Below are positions 50,744 to 57,460 of a stretch of 64,000 nucleotides of DNA, piece after piece; position 1 is the stretch's first letter; each line of letters begins with the position of its first letter. The notes beneath the pieces are model-generated. The model was not told where the DNA came from, searched no databases, and saw only the letters and a program-made list of their open reading frames with translations. The stretch lies in the IMG/VR virus record IMGVR_UViG_3300042868_008033, positions 1-64,000 of that record; one strand, 5' to 3'. Both the position numbers and the translations under genes were made by a program. The stretch is from a virus.

Positions 50744-51205
50744 TTAAACTCCCATAACAGTTTTATAAATTGAATGAAACAACTCAGGATTGGCAGTGCA
50801 AGCAGAGTGTGAAAAATCTATAATAGAAAGTTTTGATTTCATTTCATTATCTTTTTTGGCTTTACGTTCAGCACGTTGCTTTGGTCCTAAAACCTTGCCG
50901 GCGTGGTCACCATTGCCACCACGGGTTGTCCATTCTAAATTTGATACATCATTATTCAATTTGTTGCCATCTAAATGATTAACAATTTCTAAATTTTTAC
51001 GATTGGTTATAAATGATATTGCAATCAATCGGTGGACTTGAAATGTTTTCTTTTCCTTTCCATTAGAAAATCCAACATTATAATAACCAGTTGTGCCTTT
51101 GGTTTGAGTCAATTCAACCAATTCACCACGTTTTTTTGAAAACACACGACCATCGGTGCTGACCGAATAATCTTCCCAACCTGCAATTTTTTTAGTCTTA
51201 ATCAT
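50744..51205 (-). CDS. HNH homing endonuclease (NUMOD4 + HNH)
   Basis: 153 residues. NUMOD4-type DNA-binding start (GWEDYSVSTDGRVFSKKRGE), HNH core VHRLIAISFI and VNHLDGNKLNNDVSNLEW. The C-terminal 60 residues are basic. Free-standing homing endonucleases of this kind move between phage genomes; overlap with the downstream gene is 4 nt. Confidence 0.85.
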   Translation of the reverse strand: MIKTKKIAGWEDYSVSTDGRVFSKKRGELVELTQTKGTTGYYNVGFSNGKEKKTFQVHRLIAISFITNRKNLEIVNHLDGNKLNNDVSNLEWTTRGGNGDHAGKVLGPKQRAERKAKKDNEMKSKLSIIDFSHSACTANPELFHSIYKTVMGV

Positions 51206-51729
51206 TTTAACACAATGCCTTCCACATTATACTTTTTCTTCAAAAATGACAAACACGCTTCAGGTGTTGGTCGTGCTGCTTCTTGTTTGCCATTCATCAT
51301 AGCAACCCACTTTTGACGATCCGCACGGAAGAATACAGTACCATCAGGATACGTTGTTTTGGTGCCTTTTACAATAGAACCAACAGTGGTATTGCCAACT
51401 TTTGAAATAACCAGTTTGGTTGGTGTCACTGTACGTTGGCGTGCCATCTTACGTGATGCAGGTTTTGCTTTGGCGACTTTTGGTGTCTTAACTTCAGGAT
51501 CAGCAACACCTGTACTAGGGTTGAATCGTGGGCCGGTCATAGGACCTACCCATGGGAAGAAACCAACAGGCGATGGACGACCAACAAATGACAATGCTTC
51601 AGTCATATCAGACCCACACATTGACCAAGAATCGGTTTCTGCATCATACCAGCGATAATACTTACCTTGCATCCCACGGTCGACCAAATACATGGCAGTT
51701 TGTGGGGGTTTACCAGTTTGAAATTCCAT
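51202..51729 (-). CDS. Phage protein with C-terminal AP2-like region
   Basis: 175 residues from ATG 51729 behind AGGAG; the ATG at 51753 overlaps the -10 box. N-terminal YYRWYDAETDSWSMCGSDM and C-terminal GTVFFRADRQKWVAMMNGK then PEACLSFLKKKYN, the latter like the AP2-type beta-sheet that often accompanies HNH genes. Possibly DNA-binding. Confidence 0.6.
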   Translation of the reverse strand: MEFQTGKPPQTAMYLVDRGMQGKYYRWYDAETDSWSMCGSDMTEALSFVGRPSPVGFFPWVGPMTGPRFNPSTGVADPEVKTPKVAKAKPASRKMARQRTVTPTKLVISKVGNTTVGSIVKGTKTTYPDGTVFFRADRQKWVAMMNGKQEAARPTPEACLSFLKKKYNVEGIVLK

Positions 51730-51751
51730 AATATCTCCTATTGAATGTGTC

Positions 51752-51800
51752 ATTATACATGAATCCTAGGTAATGGCAACCTTAATACTAAAGTACTCCA
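51752..51800 (-). promoter_or_regulatory. Early promoter (TTGCCA-N16-TATAAT) with upstream boxes
   Basis: -35 TTGCCA at 51779-51774, -10 TATAAT at 51757-51752. GAGTACT-TT-AGTATT lies just upstream (51799-51786) and AATACTTGACC farther, 21 nt away. The -10 covers a false upstream ATG. Confidence 0.88.
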
Positions 51801-51816
51801 TCTCCTAGGTCAAGTA

Positions 51817-51996
51817 TTATTGCATTGCGAATTTTTCCATTTTTGTTGGTGTATACAGGCGCTGGGTCAATAACGGATATTCTTTCCGTGATTTAATCTC
51901 GCCAATATTCAATTCTGCCAAACACTGCAAACCAAAATTACTAAATTTAGCGCCTGACAACACATCCAACATATAAATCCAATGTAAATCTTTCAT
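51817..51996 (-). CDS. Small 59-aa protein (short gene)
   Basis: Starts MKDLHWIYMLDVLSGAKFSN and ends in YTPTKMEKFAMQ. Its ATG overlaps the upstream stop by 4 nt (ATGA), which strongly supports translation. Function unknown. Confidence 0.65.
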   Translation of the reverse strand: MKDLHWIYMLDVLSGAKFSNFGLQCLAELNIGEIKSRKEYPLLTQRLYTPTKMEKFAMQ

Positions 51997-52199
51997 TCGA
52001 TATCCCTATCCCATTCTAATGCTTCTAAAGCGTCAATAATACATGAATCAGCAACACTCATTTGTGATGCAACTTCGGCGTTTGTCTTTAATGGCGACAC
52101 CTGCAGCCCATTGGACATTGGTGTTTCCGCCCAATGATATACATCCGCAAGCAATGCCTGCGCCTGTTCTAGTTTTGCAACCAATTCTGAGTTAGTCAT
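51993..52199 (-). CDS. Small protein of unknown function
   Basis: 68 residues, helical: NSELVAKLEQAQALLADVYHWAE with a later ADSCIIDALEALEWD. Part of the early cluster. No domain known. Confidence 0.6.
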   Translation of the reverse strand: MTNSELVAKLEQAQALLADVYHWAETPMSNGLQVSPLKTNAEVASQMSVADSCIIDALEALEWDRDIE

Positions 52200-52209
52200 T
52201 ACTTTTACC

Positions 52210-52431
52210 TTAATCTAAAAGAACCATATATTCTGCTGGATAATGTTTGCGAAACCAATCCAGTCCTTTGCGAACCATTTTGTAGTCGCCTGTCATCTCA
52301 CAACCCATTATGGTGTCATATACTGCAACCGCTTCAGGCGTCAGCATTACACCTTCACCAGAAAACGGATTCTTTACCTCGACAGATTCCTTATCGAGCA
52401 CCATACAATCAAACGGCAATTTTACCTTCAT
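52210..52431 (-). CDS. Small protein of unknown function
   Basis: 73 residues: CMVLDKESVEVKNPFSGEG, TPEAVAVYDTIMGCE, GLDWFRKHYPAEYMVLL. The pattern resembles small phage proteins of unknown role. Confidence 0.6.
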   Translation of the reverse strand: MKVKLPFDCMVLDKESVEVKNPFSGEGVMLTPEAVAVYDTIMGCEMTGDYKMVRKGLDWFRKHYPAEYMVLLD

Positions 52432-52443
52432 TACAATCTCCTA

Positions 52444-52647
52444 TTAACAATCTGGATCAAAATCGTGCCATTCCTGCGCTTCGTCAGGTTGGCCGTCATA
52501 TTCATCACATTCCATATCCACTTCAGGCAGATATGATTCTAATACCTTTGCAGGCACTCGCTTCAGCAATTCTTCCAATGCTGTCACATCACCAGATTCA
52601 ATATCTAATTGAATTTGTGTAATAACTTTATCAACCAATTCATCCAT
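52444..52647 (-). CDS. Small acidic protein
   Basis: 67 residues: DVTALEELLKRVPAKVLESY, then very acidic CDEYDGQPDEAQEWHDFDPD. Conserved in style with small proteins next to MNERI genes. Function unknown. Confidence 0.6.
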   Translation of the reverse strand: MDELVDKVITQIQLDIESGDVTALEELLKRVPAKVLESYLPEVDMECDEYDGQPDEAQEWHDFDPDC

Positions 52648-52655
52648 TTTTTACC

Positions 52656-52778
52656 TCACGCTTCATTAATTGAATAAACAACAAAACCTAACTCATTCGC
52701 TACCTCATATGCTGTTTCCAGATTAGGTGCTTCGATTAAGTCACAGCCGGACTCATGTTCAACAAAATATTCATTCAT
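52656..52778 (-). CDS. Very small 40-aa protein (short gene)
   Basis: Starts MNEYFVEHESGCDLIEAPN and ends in VANELGFVVYSINEA. Preceded by AGGTAAAATT before the ATG, and packed between coding genes. Probably a real micro-gene; function unknown. Confidence 0.5.
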   Translation of the reverse strand: MNEYFVEHESGCDLIEAPNLETAYEVANELGFVVYSINEA

Positions 52779-52790
52779 AATTTTACCTGA

Positions 52791-53054
52791 TTAAAGATAG
52801 GATTCTTCTAACTCAACAATTTGCACATGAATTTCAGCAATATCATCTGCATCCAATTCTGGATCCATGCGGTCGAGGTCATATTGCAAATCTTCAATTT
52901 GTGAATCAATGATTTCATTCACCATCATACGATATGCAATTGGATCAAGACGCTTCACAATCTCGGAACGTGAAAACGTCAAATTACCGATAATAACGTC
53001 ACCGTCACAATCCAACATTTCATCTATCATTTCGATAATCGCTTCGTTTCGCAT
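52791..53054 (-). CDS. Small acidic helical protein
   Basis: 87 residues: MRNEAIIEMIDEMLDCDGD, DLQYDLDRMDPELDADDIAE. Calcium-loop-like Asp/Glu richness but no EF-hand. First gene after an early promoter. Unknown. Confidence 0.6.
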   Translation of the reverse strand: MRNEAIIEMIDEMLDCDGDVIIGNLTFSRSEIVKRLDPIAYRMMVNEIIDSQIEDLQYDLDRMDPELDADDIAEIHVQIVELEESYL

Positions 53055-53083
53055 TTTATTTTACCTCACTGATTTAAAACACA

Positions 53084-53159
53084 ATTATACCAGATTTTAC
53101 CTGACTTGGCAACCTAATACCATAGTACTCCATTTGTTTGCTGGAGTACTACAGTATTA
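53084..53159 (-). promoter_or_regulatory. Early promoter (TTGCCA-N17-TATAAT) with two AGTACT boxes
   Basis: -35 TTGCCA at 53112-53107, -10 TATAAT at 53089-53084. Upstream GAGTACT-AT-GGTATT next to the -35, and AATACTGTAGTACTCC further up. Confidence 0.88.
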
Positions 53160-53164
53160 CCTGA

Positions 53165-53419
53165 CTATCGTGGGTATACTGCAAAAGTAGTAGCATCCGA
53201 CTGCAAACAACTGCTTTGGCGAGTATTTTGTGAACGAAAGGTTCTATGAACCCGAGGACCACGATACCTTAGTTTTACTTTTTGACCAACAGCTTTGTAA
53301 TACTTCAGTACACGTTCCCGCATTTCAACAGGCACGCCTTTGAATAAGGAAGTATTACTTGGACTGCGATACAACTCATACAGTACATGAAAAGTTCTAA
53401 CTTTATCTTCAAATGTCAT
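53165..53419 (-). CDS. Small basic protein
   Basis: 84 residues, MTFEDKVRTFHVLYELYRSP, then basic VGQKVKLRYRGPRVHRTFRS. May bind nucleic acid. Unknown. Confidence 0.55.
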   Translation of the reverse strand: MTFEDKVRTFHVLYELYRSPSNTSLFKGVPVEMRERVLKYYKAVGQKVKLRYRGPRVHRTFRSQNTRQSSCLQSDATTFAVYPR

Positions 53420-53428
53420 ACTTTTTAC

Positions 53429-53590
53429 TCACATTCCTGCTTCTTCAAGACACGCCAACTCGGCTAGTAACTCTTCCGTACTCATCATTGGCAGAATTGT
53501 AGTAGCATAGGTCACAAATTTATCGGGGTCTGAATACCCTTGCATTACAATATGCTCAATAATGAGTGCTAAAGTTTCGTTTTTTGTCAT
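53429..53590 (-). CDS. Small 53-aa protein (short gene)
   Basis: MTKNETLALIIEHIVMQGYS followed by FVTYATTILPMMSTEELLAE, then ELACLEEAGM. Good site GAGAGAG before ATG and its own promoter at 53618-53646. Real gene likely; function unknown. Confidence 0.65.
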   Translation of the reverse strand: MTKNETLALIIEHIVMQGYSDPDKFVTYATTILPMMSTEELLAELACLEEAGM

Positions 53591-53617
53591 TTTCTCTCTC
53601 AACCGTTTAAAAATACC

Positions 53618-53646
53618 ATTCTATCATAGAATCCGACAACTGGCAA
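53618..53646 (-). promoter_or_regulatory. Early promoter (TTGCCA-N17-TAGAAT)
   Basis: -35 TTGCCA at 53646-53641, -10 TAGAAT at 53623-53618. Upstream GAGAACT-AT-AGTACTCAGG replaces the usual boxes. Confidence 0.82.
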
Positions 53647-53663
53647 CCTGAGTACTATAGTTC

Positions 53664-54029
53664 TCAAGCCGACTGCTGTGATAATAAAGTATTAACTGAT
53701 TCACGTATAACGTCAACATAAGTTCTAATGTTATCAAAAGAATTCATTATCTCAGTATCAGTAGTACTAAAGATTTCATTTTCACAATGTTCTAAGATAT
53801 ACTTAACATTCTGGTACAGATTAATACTTTCGTTCTTAATACTTTCGATTGACTCGTAACGTTCAATCAAAAGTTGTAATTCCTCAGCAGAATCACGTAT
53901 GTCAGAAAAATGTATTACATCTAACATATCACCAGTAAAACCTTCTTCTACATTTTCAGTTTCAGCAATAATACTTTCCGTTGCATTGTAGATTGTATCA
54001 CCAAAGATACCTAAGTCAATAGTATTCAT
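53664..54029 (-). CDS. Small acidic helical protein
   Basis: 121 residues from ATG 54029; ATG 54059 would leave no leader after the promoter. GFTGDMLDVIHFSDIRDSAE, ELQLLIERYESIESIKN. No domain. Function unknown. Confidence 0.6.
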   Translation of the reverse strand: MNTIDLGIFGDTIYNATESIIAETENVEEGFTGDMLDVIHFSDIRDSAEELQLLIERYESIESIKNESINLYQNVKYILEHCENEIFSTTDTEIMNSFDNIRTYVDVIRESVNTLLSQQSA

Positions 54030-54066
54030 TTTCGCTCTTTCATCATTGTTTGTTGTCATGTGTTAC

Positions 54067-54094
54067 ATTATACAGGTTTTTTATGAAATGGCAA
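54067..54094 (-). promoter_or_regulatory. Early promoter (TTGCCA-N16-TATAAT)
   Basis: -35 TTGCCA at 54094-54089, -10 TATAAT at 54072-54067. A weaker box follows and an AGTACT sits ~35 nt upstream at 54127-54132. Confidence 0.85.
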
Positions 54095-54436
54095 TATAAG
54101 AGAAAAGTCTTACATTATGGCCATGGAGTACTAAAGTTGCTGTGGATAAGTCTGTGTATAAAATGTGCATAAGTCGCAGATGCTGTGGATATGCTGTGGA
54201 TAACTTTACCTGACTAGTTAATGAGTACTTCCGTTGTAACCTGCATCCAGGTGTACTGAGAAAGTATTAGTAATCCGCATAAAATACTGCAAAAGTGTCA
54301 TAAAGTGCAATTTTGTGTGCTTTAGTGTTACCAGCGCACCTGGCTTCGCAAGTTACCTGTAAGAAACAAGTCTTAGTCTCTGTCTGCGATGGCACCTCAA
54401 AGCATTACAAAGCGTTTCTCGGTACTACAAAGGTTC
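54095..54436. other. Non-coding region with DnaA-box-like array (candidate replication origin)
   Basis: About 340 nt without a convincing gene. It contains five direct 9-mers matching DnaA boxes: TGTGGATAA (54141-54149), TGTGTATAA (54153), TGTGCATAA (54164), TGTGGATAT (54184), TGTGGATAA (54195-54203). Starts are spaced 12, 11, 20 and 11 bp, so they sit on one helix face. T4-like phages normally do not use DnaA, so either an origin bound by host DnaA, a DnaA sink, or a DnaA-regulated early promoter is possible. One GTG-started frame of 42 aa (54267-54395) is not convincing. Confidence 0.6.
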
Positions 54437-54628
54437 TCAGAAGCGCTCTAGTTCGCCATTGAATACTTTTGTTTCAAAATCATAGATAATACATTGTACT
54501 TCATCAGCAAAGCCCAACTCACACAAAAGTTTACACTCCTGTATGAATGCTTCATGGCCTAAACCAAAAGTATACAGCATTTCTTCCAACTCTTGTAATT
54601 GAATACTAATTTCTGACATTTTGCCCAT
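54437..54628 (-). CDS. Small protein of unknown function
   Basis: 63 residues from ATG 54628 behind AGGAG; the ATG at 54664 overlaps the -10. EISIQLQELEEMLYTFGLGH, ECKLLCELGFADEVQCIIYD. Unknown. Confidence 0.65.
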   Translation of the reverse strand: MGKMSEISIQLQELEEMLYTFGLGHEAFIQECKLLCELGFADEVQCIIYDFETKVFNGELERF

Positions 54629-54655
54629 GTAATGCTCCTGTGTTAATATGTGGGT

Positions 54656-54684
54656 ATTATACAATAAAACCGAGAGTTTGGCAA
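54656..54684 (-). promoter_or_regulatory. Early promoter (TTGCCA-N17-TATAAT) with AGTACT boxes
   Basis: -35 TTGCCA at 54684-54679, -10 TATAAT at 54661-54656. GAGTACTTTTTCAGTATA next to the -35 and GGAAGTACTC farther upstream (to 54726). Confidence 0.88.
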
Positions 54685-54778
54685 TATACTGAAAAAGTAC
54701 TCCATTGCCGAGCTAGAGTACTTCCGTTTTCAACGCCCAGCCCCAGCGTCCACCCCAGTCTGCTTTCGAATAGGTGCT

Positions 54779-54806
54779 ATTATACAGGAACCAGACAGGT
54801 TGGCAA
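54779..54806 (-). promoter_or_regulatory. Orphan leftward early promoter (TTGCCA-N16-TATAAT)
   Basis: -35 TTGCCA at 54806-54801, -10 TATAAT at 54784-54779. No gene lies between it and the next promoter; the predicted transcript would begin with a G-rich ~60-nt stretch (54778-54720). It may add to the downstream gene or make a small RNA. Boxes GAGTACT and AATACTTGACC lie upstream, shared with the divergent plus promoter. Confidence 0.75.
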
Positions 54807-54855
54807 TATAGCGCAATAGTACTCAAGCAATCCGGTCAAGTATTCCAGATAACGC

Positions 54856-54884
54856 TTGCCATTTCCTGCAGGATCGGTTATACT
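54856..54884 (+). promoter_or_regulatory. Early promoter on plus strand (TTGCCA-N17-TATACT)
   Basis: -35 TTGCCA at 54856-54861, -10 TATACT at 54879-54884. Leader contains ccatcaaatcaagaaagc, also found before the 215-aa gene. Confidence 0.85.
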
Positions 54885-54914
54885 TTGTCCATCAAATCAA
54901 GAAAGCGAGAAAAT

Positions 54915-55172
54915 ATGACCGAATTCGAAAAGCAGTGCTACGGTATGTCAACAGCAGCGATCCGTGAGCAGTATATGAAAAGCTTTACTGCCAAGCACGT
55001 TGGTCTGGAAATGGTGTGCATGAGCATATTGTCGGACGCTCAGGAATTGCTGGCGATGGGTGCAACCAATGATTCCCGCCAATATATGAACCGTGCTAAA
55101 TTCATCCTTTGCGAAATACAGGACCAGCGTGAAGCGGCCGGCCGCCTGTTGGATGAATTGACCACAGAATAA
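54915..55172 (+). CDS. Small helical protein of unknown function
   Basis: 85 residues from ATG 54915, chosen because it follows the promoter leader with AAGAAAGCGAG; the longer frame begins upstream of the promoter. EFEKQCYGMSTAAIREQYM, DAQELLAMGATND, EIQDQREAAGRLLDEL. Different codon style and G+C than the flanking minus genes. Function unknown. Confidence 0.65.
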   Translation: MTEFEKQCYGMSTAAIREQYMKSFTAKHVGLEMVCMSILSDAQELLAMGATNDSRQYMNRAKFILCEIQDQREAAGRLLDELTTE

Positions 55173-55205
55173 CACTACAGGCAACTGGAAGAAAAAAGTT
55201 TACAG

Positions 55206-55233
55206 TTGCCATTTTCACCAAATCTGGTATAAT
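55206..55233 (+). promoter_or_regulatory. Strong early promoter on plus strand (TTGCCA-N16-TATAAT)
   Basis: -35 TTGCCA at 55206-55211, -10 TATAAT at 55228-55233, followed by an A/C-rich leader and AAAGGA before ATG 55267. Confidence 0.88.
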
Positions 55234-55266
55234 TGACTCTTACAAACAAACAAACAAAGGAAAAAA

Positions 55267-55602
55267 ATGTTTACATTCGCATGTGGTTCGGTTGAAGGTT
55301 TAACTCTCACTCAAAAGCGTGAGACCCTGAAGGCGCTCAAGGCGTCAATTAAGCTCGAGGTTGAAACCAAAAAGGCTTTGCGTGGTCTTGCTGCTGACGC
55401 TAAACTGAAGGCTGCTGCTGAAAAGCGTGAAGCCGCTATCGCTAAGGCACAAGCTCGCCTTGAGAAGCTGCTTGCTAAGCAAGTTGGTGCTGTAGGCGCT
55501 AAGGCAGTGAAAGCCAACAAGCGCCCAAGCAAAGGCGTGGTGTTCGGTGCTGAGGACAATGCTATTGCTGCTGCCATCATGGCTCGCAAAGCAACAGCGT
55601 AA
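55267..55602 (+). CDS. Ala/Lys-rich helical protein, possible DNA-binding H-NS-like architecture
   Basis: 111 residues. A long helix (LKALKASIKLEVETKKAL, AAAEKREAAIAKAQARLEKL) is followed by a basic, Gly/Lys tail (KAVKANKRPSKGVVFGAEDN). The shape, coiled N-terminal part and basic C-terminal part, is like nucleoid or xenogeneic-silencing proteins, but no H-NS motif is present. Strong promoter and site predict high early expression. Function unknown. Confidence 0.55.
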   Translation: MFTFACGSVEGLTLTQKRETLKALKASIKLEVETKKALRGLAADAKLKAAAEKREAAIAKAQARLEKLLAKQVGAVGAKAVKANKRPSKGVVFGAEDNAIAAAIMARKATA

Positions 55603-55604
55603 CC

Positions 55605-55660
55605 ATTCGGGTGCTGCGAGGAACGCAGCAACACCAAAAGCCGGTGCCAACACCGGCGCT
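55605..55660 (+). other. Two adjacent hairpins in a 150-nt spacer
   Basis: Stem 1 TGCTGCG/CGCAGCA (55612-55618 and 55624-55630). Stem 2 GCCGGTG/CACCGGC with CCAA loop (55640-55657). No T-run follows, so not a classical terminator; may shield the mRNA or form a small RNA structure. The remaining 55661-55740 has no feature I can see. Confidence 0.6.
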
Positions 55661-55756
55661 CGAGTGTAAGGCAAAGGGATCGGATCCCAGAGGCCGCCAG
55701 TTGGAAAATTACTGGCACAGTATTTGAAAACAAAAGTTAACAATTTAGGAGTTAGT

Positions 55757-55888
55757 ATGAATGTATTCATTTTTGTGACTGGTTCTTTGGTCGGCGCATA
55801 TTATAACACCGCCGTGCTGTCGGTGGCAAGCGCTTGTGCTGGTGCTTGCACTAGAGGTGCCGAGTTAATACTCCAGCTGGTGGCTTGA
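55757..55888 (+). CDS. Very small 43-aa hydrophobic protein
   Basis: MNVFIFVTGSLVGAYYNTAV then SVASACAGACTRGA, ATG behind GGAG at ideal spacing. N-terminal hydrophobic; small membrane or secreted peptide. Function unknown. Confidence 0.55.
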   Translation: MNVFIFVTGSLVGAYYNTAVLSVASACAGACTRGAELILQLVA

Positions 55889-55904
55889 GTTAAAAAGTAT
55901 TAGG

Positions 55905-55932
55905 TTGCCATTTTCGGTGGCCGTGTTATACT
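55905..55932 (+). promoter_or_regulatory. Early promoter on plus strand (TTGCCA-N16-TATACT)
   Basis: -35 TTGCCA at 55905-55910, -10 TATACT at 55927-55932. Upstream TTGAGTTAAAAAGTATTAGG matches the box family on the other strand. Confidence 0.85.
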
Positions 55933-55962
55933 CCTTCCATCAAATCAAGAAAGCAAAGCGAA

Positions 55963-56610
55963 ATGAACAAATTATCCAAAACCTCAAAGCTCGACAATAT
56001 CCTCAGCTGGTCCCTTCAGGCTCTCGAAACCTGCCAAGGTTCTATTGGTGCGGATGGTGAGCTCGTTCCCGCTTGTGCTGGTTGCTACGCCACGCAAGGC
56101 ACATATAATTTCCCTGGCACCAAAAAAGTGCGCTTCGATAATAAGCAAGCATGGCAGGATGATGCTTGGGTGGATACAATGGTTGCTGCTCTCAAAAAGC
56201 AAAGCTACTTCCGCTGGTTTGATTCTGGCGATATGTACTCCATACAGTTAGCGCTCAAAATGTATGCTGTGATGGTTAAGACCCCCCACGTGAAGCACTG
56301 GTTGCCCACACGGATGCACAAATTCGCTAAGTATCAGCAGGTGCTCACCAAAATGGCTGCTCTGCCTAATGTGATGGTGCGCCCTAGCAGTGATGCTATA
56401 AATGGCACATATACTGCTGGTGTACATGGTAGCACTATATTGCCAGAAGGTATGCCGGTGCCTGCTGGTGTTAAGGTTTGCACGGCACCAACTACAAATG
56501 GCAAGTGCTCTGGTTGCCGTGCTTGCTATTCTAAAGAGGTCCCAGTGGTTGCATATATTGCCCACGGCCGCAAAATGGCAAAAGTTATTCGGTTGGCAGT
56601 GGCTGCTTAA
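55963..56610 (+). CDS. GP88-like Cys-containing phage protein
   Basis: 215 residues. SWSLQALETCQGSIGADGEL, CAGCYATQGTYNFPGTKKV, YFRWFDSGDMYSIQLAL and CSGCRACYSKEVPVVAY: the pattern of the GP88/DUF5131-like family of mycobacteriophages and others, with cysteines C38xxC41 near the start and a CxxCxxC near the end. A fold related to TIM barrels or metal-bound enzymes is possible. Function unknown. Codon use differs from the minus genes, suggesting recent transfer. Confidence 0.7.
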   Translation: MNKLSKTSKLDNILSWSLQALETCQGSIGADGELVPACAGCYATQGTYNFPGTKKVRFDNKQAWQDDAWVDTMVAALKKQSYFRWFDSGDMYSIQLALKMYAVMVKTPHVKHWLPTRMHKFAKYQQVLTKMAALPNVMVRPSSDAINGTYTAGVHGSTILPEGMPVPAGVKVCTAPTTNGKCSGCRACYSKEVPVVAYIAHGRKMAKVIRLAVAA

Positions 56611-56655
56611 GGTTTTCGCTCTCCCCACTTGAGGCTAGGCTGGATGGTGGGGTTT

Positions 56656-56690
56656 AGAGGCAGTGCTGTAATGGTGCTGCCTCTTTTTTT
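56656..56690 (+). terminator. Rho-independent terminator
   Basis: Stem AGAGGCAG/CTGCCTCT (56656-56663 and 56677-56684) followed by seven T residues. Closes the plus-strand island after the 215-aa gene. Confidence 0.92.
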
Positions 56691-56816
56691 GGCTCTGCTG
56701 GAGCTGCTGTCCGAGCAGTAGCGGTGAGGGATGGGGGTGCGGTAGGTAAGTGATTAGCTAAAAAAGTGCCACCTGGTCAAACTCTTTTTTCTCATTTTTT
56801 ATTTTCTGGGGCCCCG
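56691..56816. other. Short G-rich then A/T-rich non-coding junction
   Basis: Between the plus island terminator and the next minus genes. Contains a GGGGCCCC palindrome near 56809-56816 and T-rich stretches. No gene is visible. Confidence 0.4.
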
Positions 56817-57002
56817 TTAAGGGTTTCGAAATTTTTTCTCGGAGGATCCTCTTGATACCGGGAATTTTTCCAGGTCCAGCTTTCGCTCCTCTGCAAATTT
56901 CTGTGATTCTTCTAATGAACCAATCTCATAGCCTTTATCTGGATGCACTCTCAAAGCATTCTCAAGGTTCTCTATAATTCTCTGTACGTCACTATGTTTC
57001 AT
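56817..57002 (-). CDS. Small protein of unknown function
   Basis: 61 residues: KHSDVQRIIENLENALRVHP, SQKFAEERKLDLEKFPV. Last of a minus-strand series of small genes; overlaps the next by 11 nt. Unknown. Confidence 0.5.
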   Translation of the reverse strand: MKHSDVQRIIENLENALRVHPDKGYEIGSLEESQKFAEERKLDLEKFPVSRGSSEKKFRNP

Positions 57003-57270
57003 TTTCAGTTTTCAATTGTATCCACATTACTAAGGCATTCTCAAGGTTCTCATTGACCTTATCTGATGCCACTCTCAGAGCCACCAGAATATCCATAGCA
57101 TCCTCTCTTTCATACCAAGTACCAACGAGTCTGCCTGTAGGGTTTCTGATACCTCTGATAGTATTGCAATCGTATACATGGACCCACTCTTTACGTGAAA
57201 GGCCTCTCTCTTTTATCCATTGGCAATATTGGTCATAGTTACCTGCAACAACAAAATATCTCTGTGTCAT
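56992..57270 (-). CDS. Small protein of unknown function
   Basis: 92 residues: RYFVVAGNYDQYCQWIKERG, IRNPTGRLVGTWYEREDAMD. Similar small phage proteins (VVxGNxxQ) occur in many phages. Unknown. Confidence 0.6.
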   Translation of the reverse strand: MTQRYFVVAGNYDQYCQWIKERGLSRKEWVHVYDCNTIRGIRNPTGRLVGTWYEREDAMDILVALRVASDKVNENLENALVMWIQLKTENET

Positions 57271-57283
57271 TACTCTTTAACTC

Positions 57284-57460
57284 CTACACCATCTCATCAA
57301 CGTTATTACCTTTACTGAAGTACTGTGTTTTCATTATCTGCAATTCTTCCTGACGGTCTTTGATTACTTTAATCTGTTGTTGTTTGATTGTTTCTTGGTG
57401 TACAAGTTTCTGTAGTTCAATTTTGTGTGCCATTGCGGCATTAATACCACTTGCTTTCAT
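57284..57460 (-). CDS. Small helical protein
   Basis: 58 residues from ATG 57460 behind GGAG, overlapping the upstream stop. KIELQKLVHQETIKQQQIKV is coiled. Unknown. Confidence 0.55.
   Translation of the reverse strand: MKASGINAAMAHKIELQKLVHQETIKQQQIKVIKDRQEELQIMKTQYFSKGNNVDEMV

Noticed and set aside
54267-54395. GTG-started 42-aa minus frame next to the DnaA boxes
   Set aside because: Weak start site and no family; left as non-coding.
55311-55770. 140- and 141-aa minus frames opposite the 111-aa gene
   Set aside because: Antisense to a promoter-driven, well-started gene; no promoter of their own.
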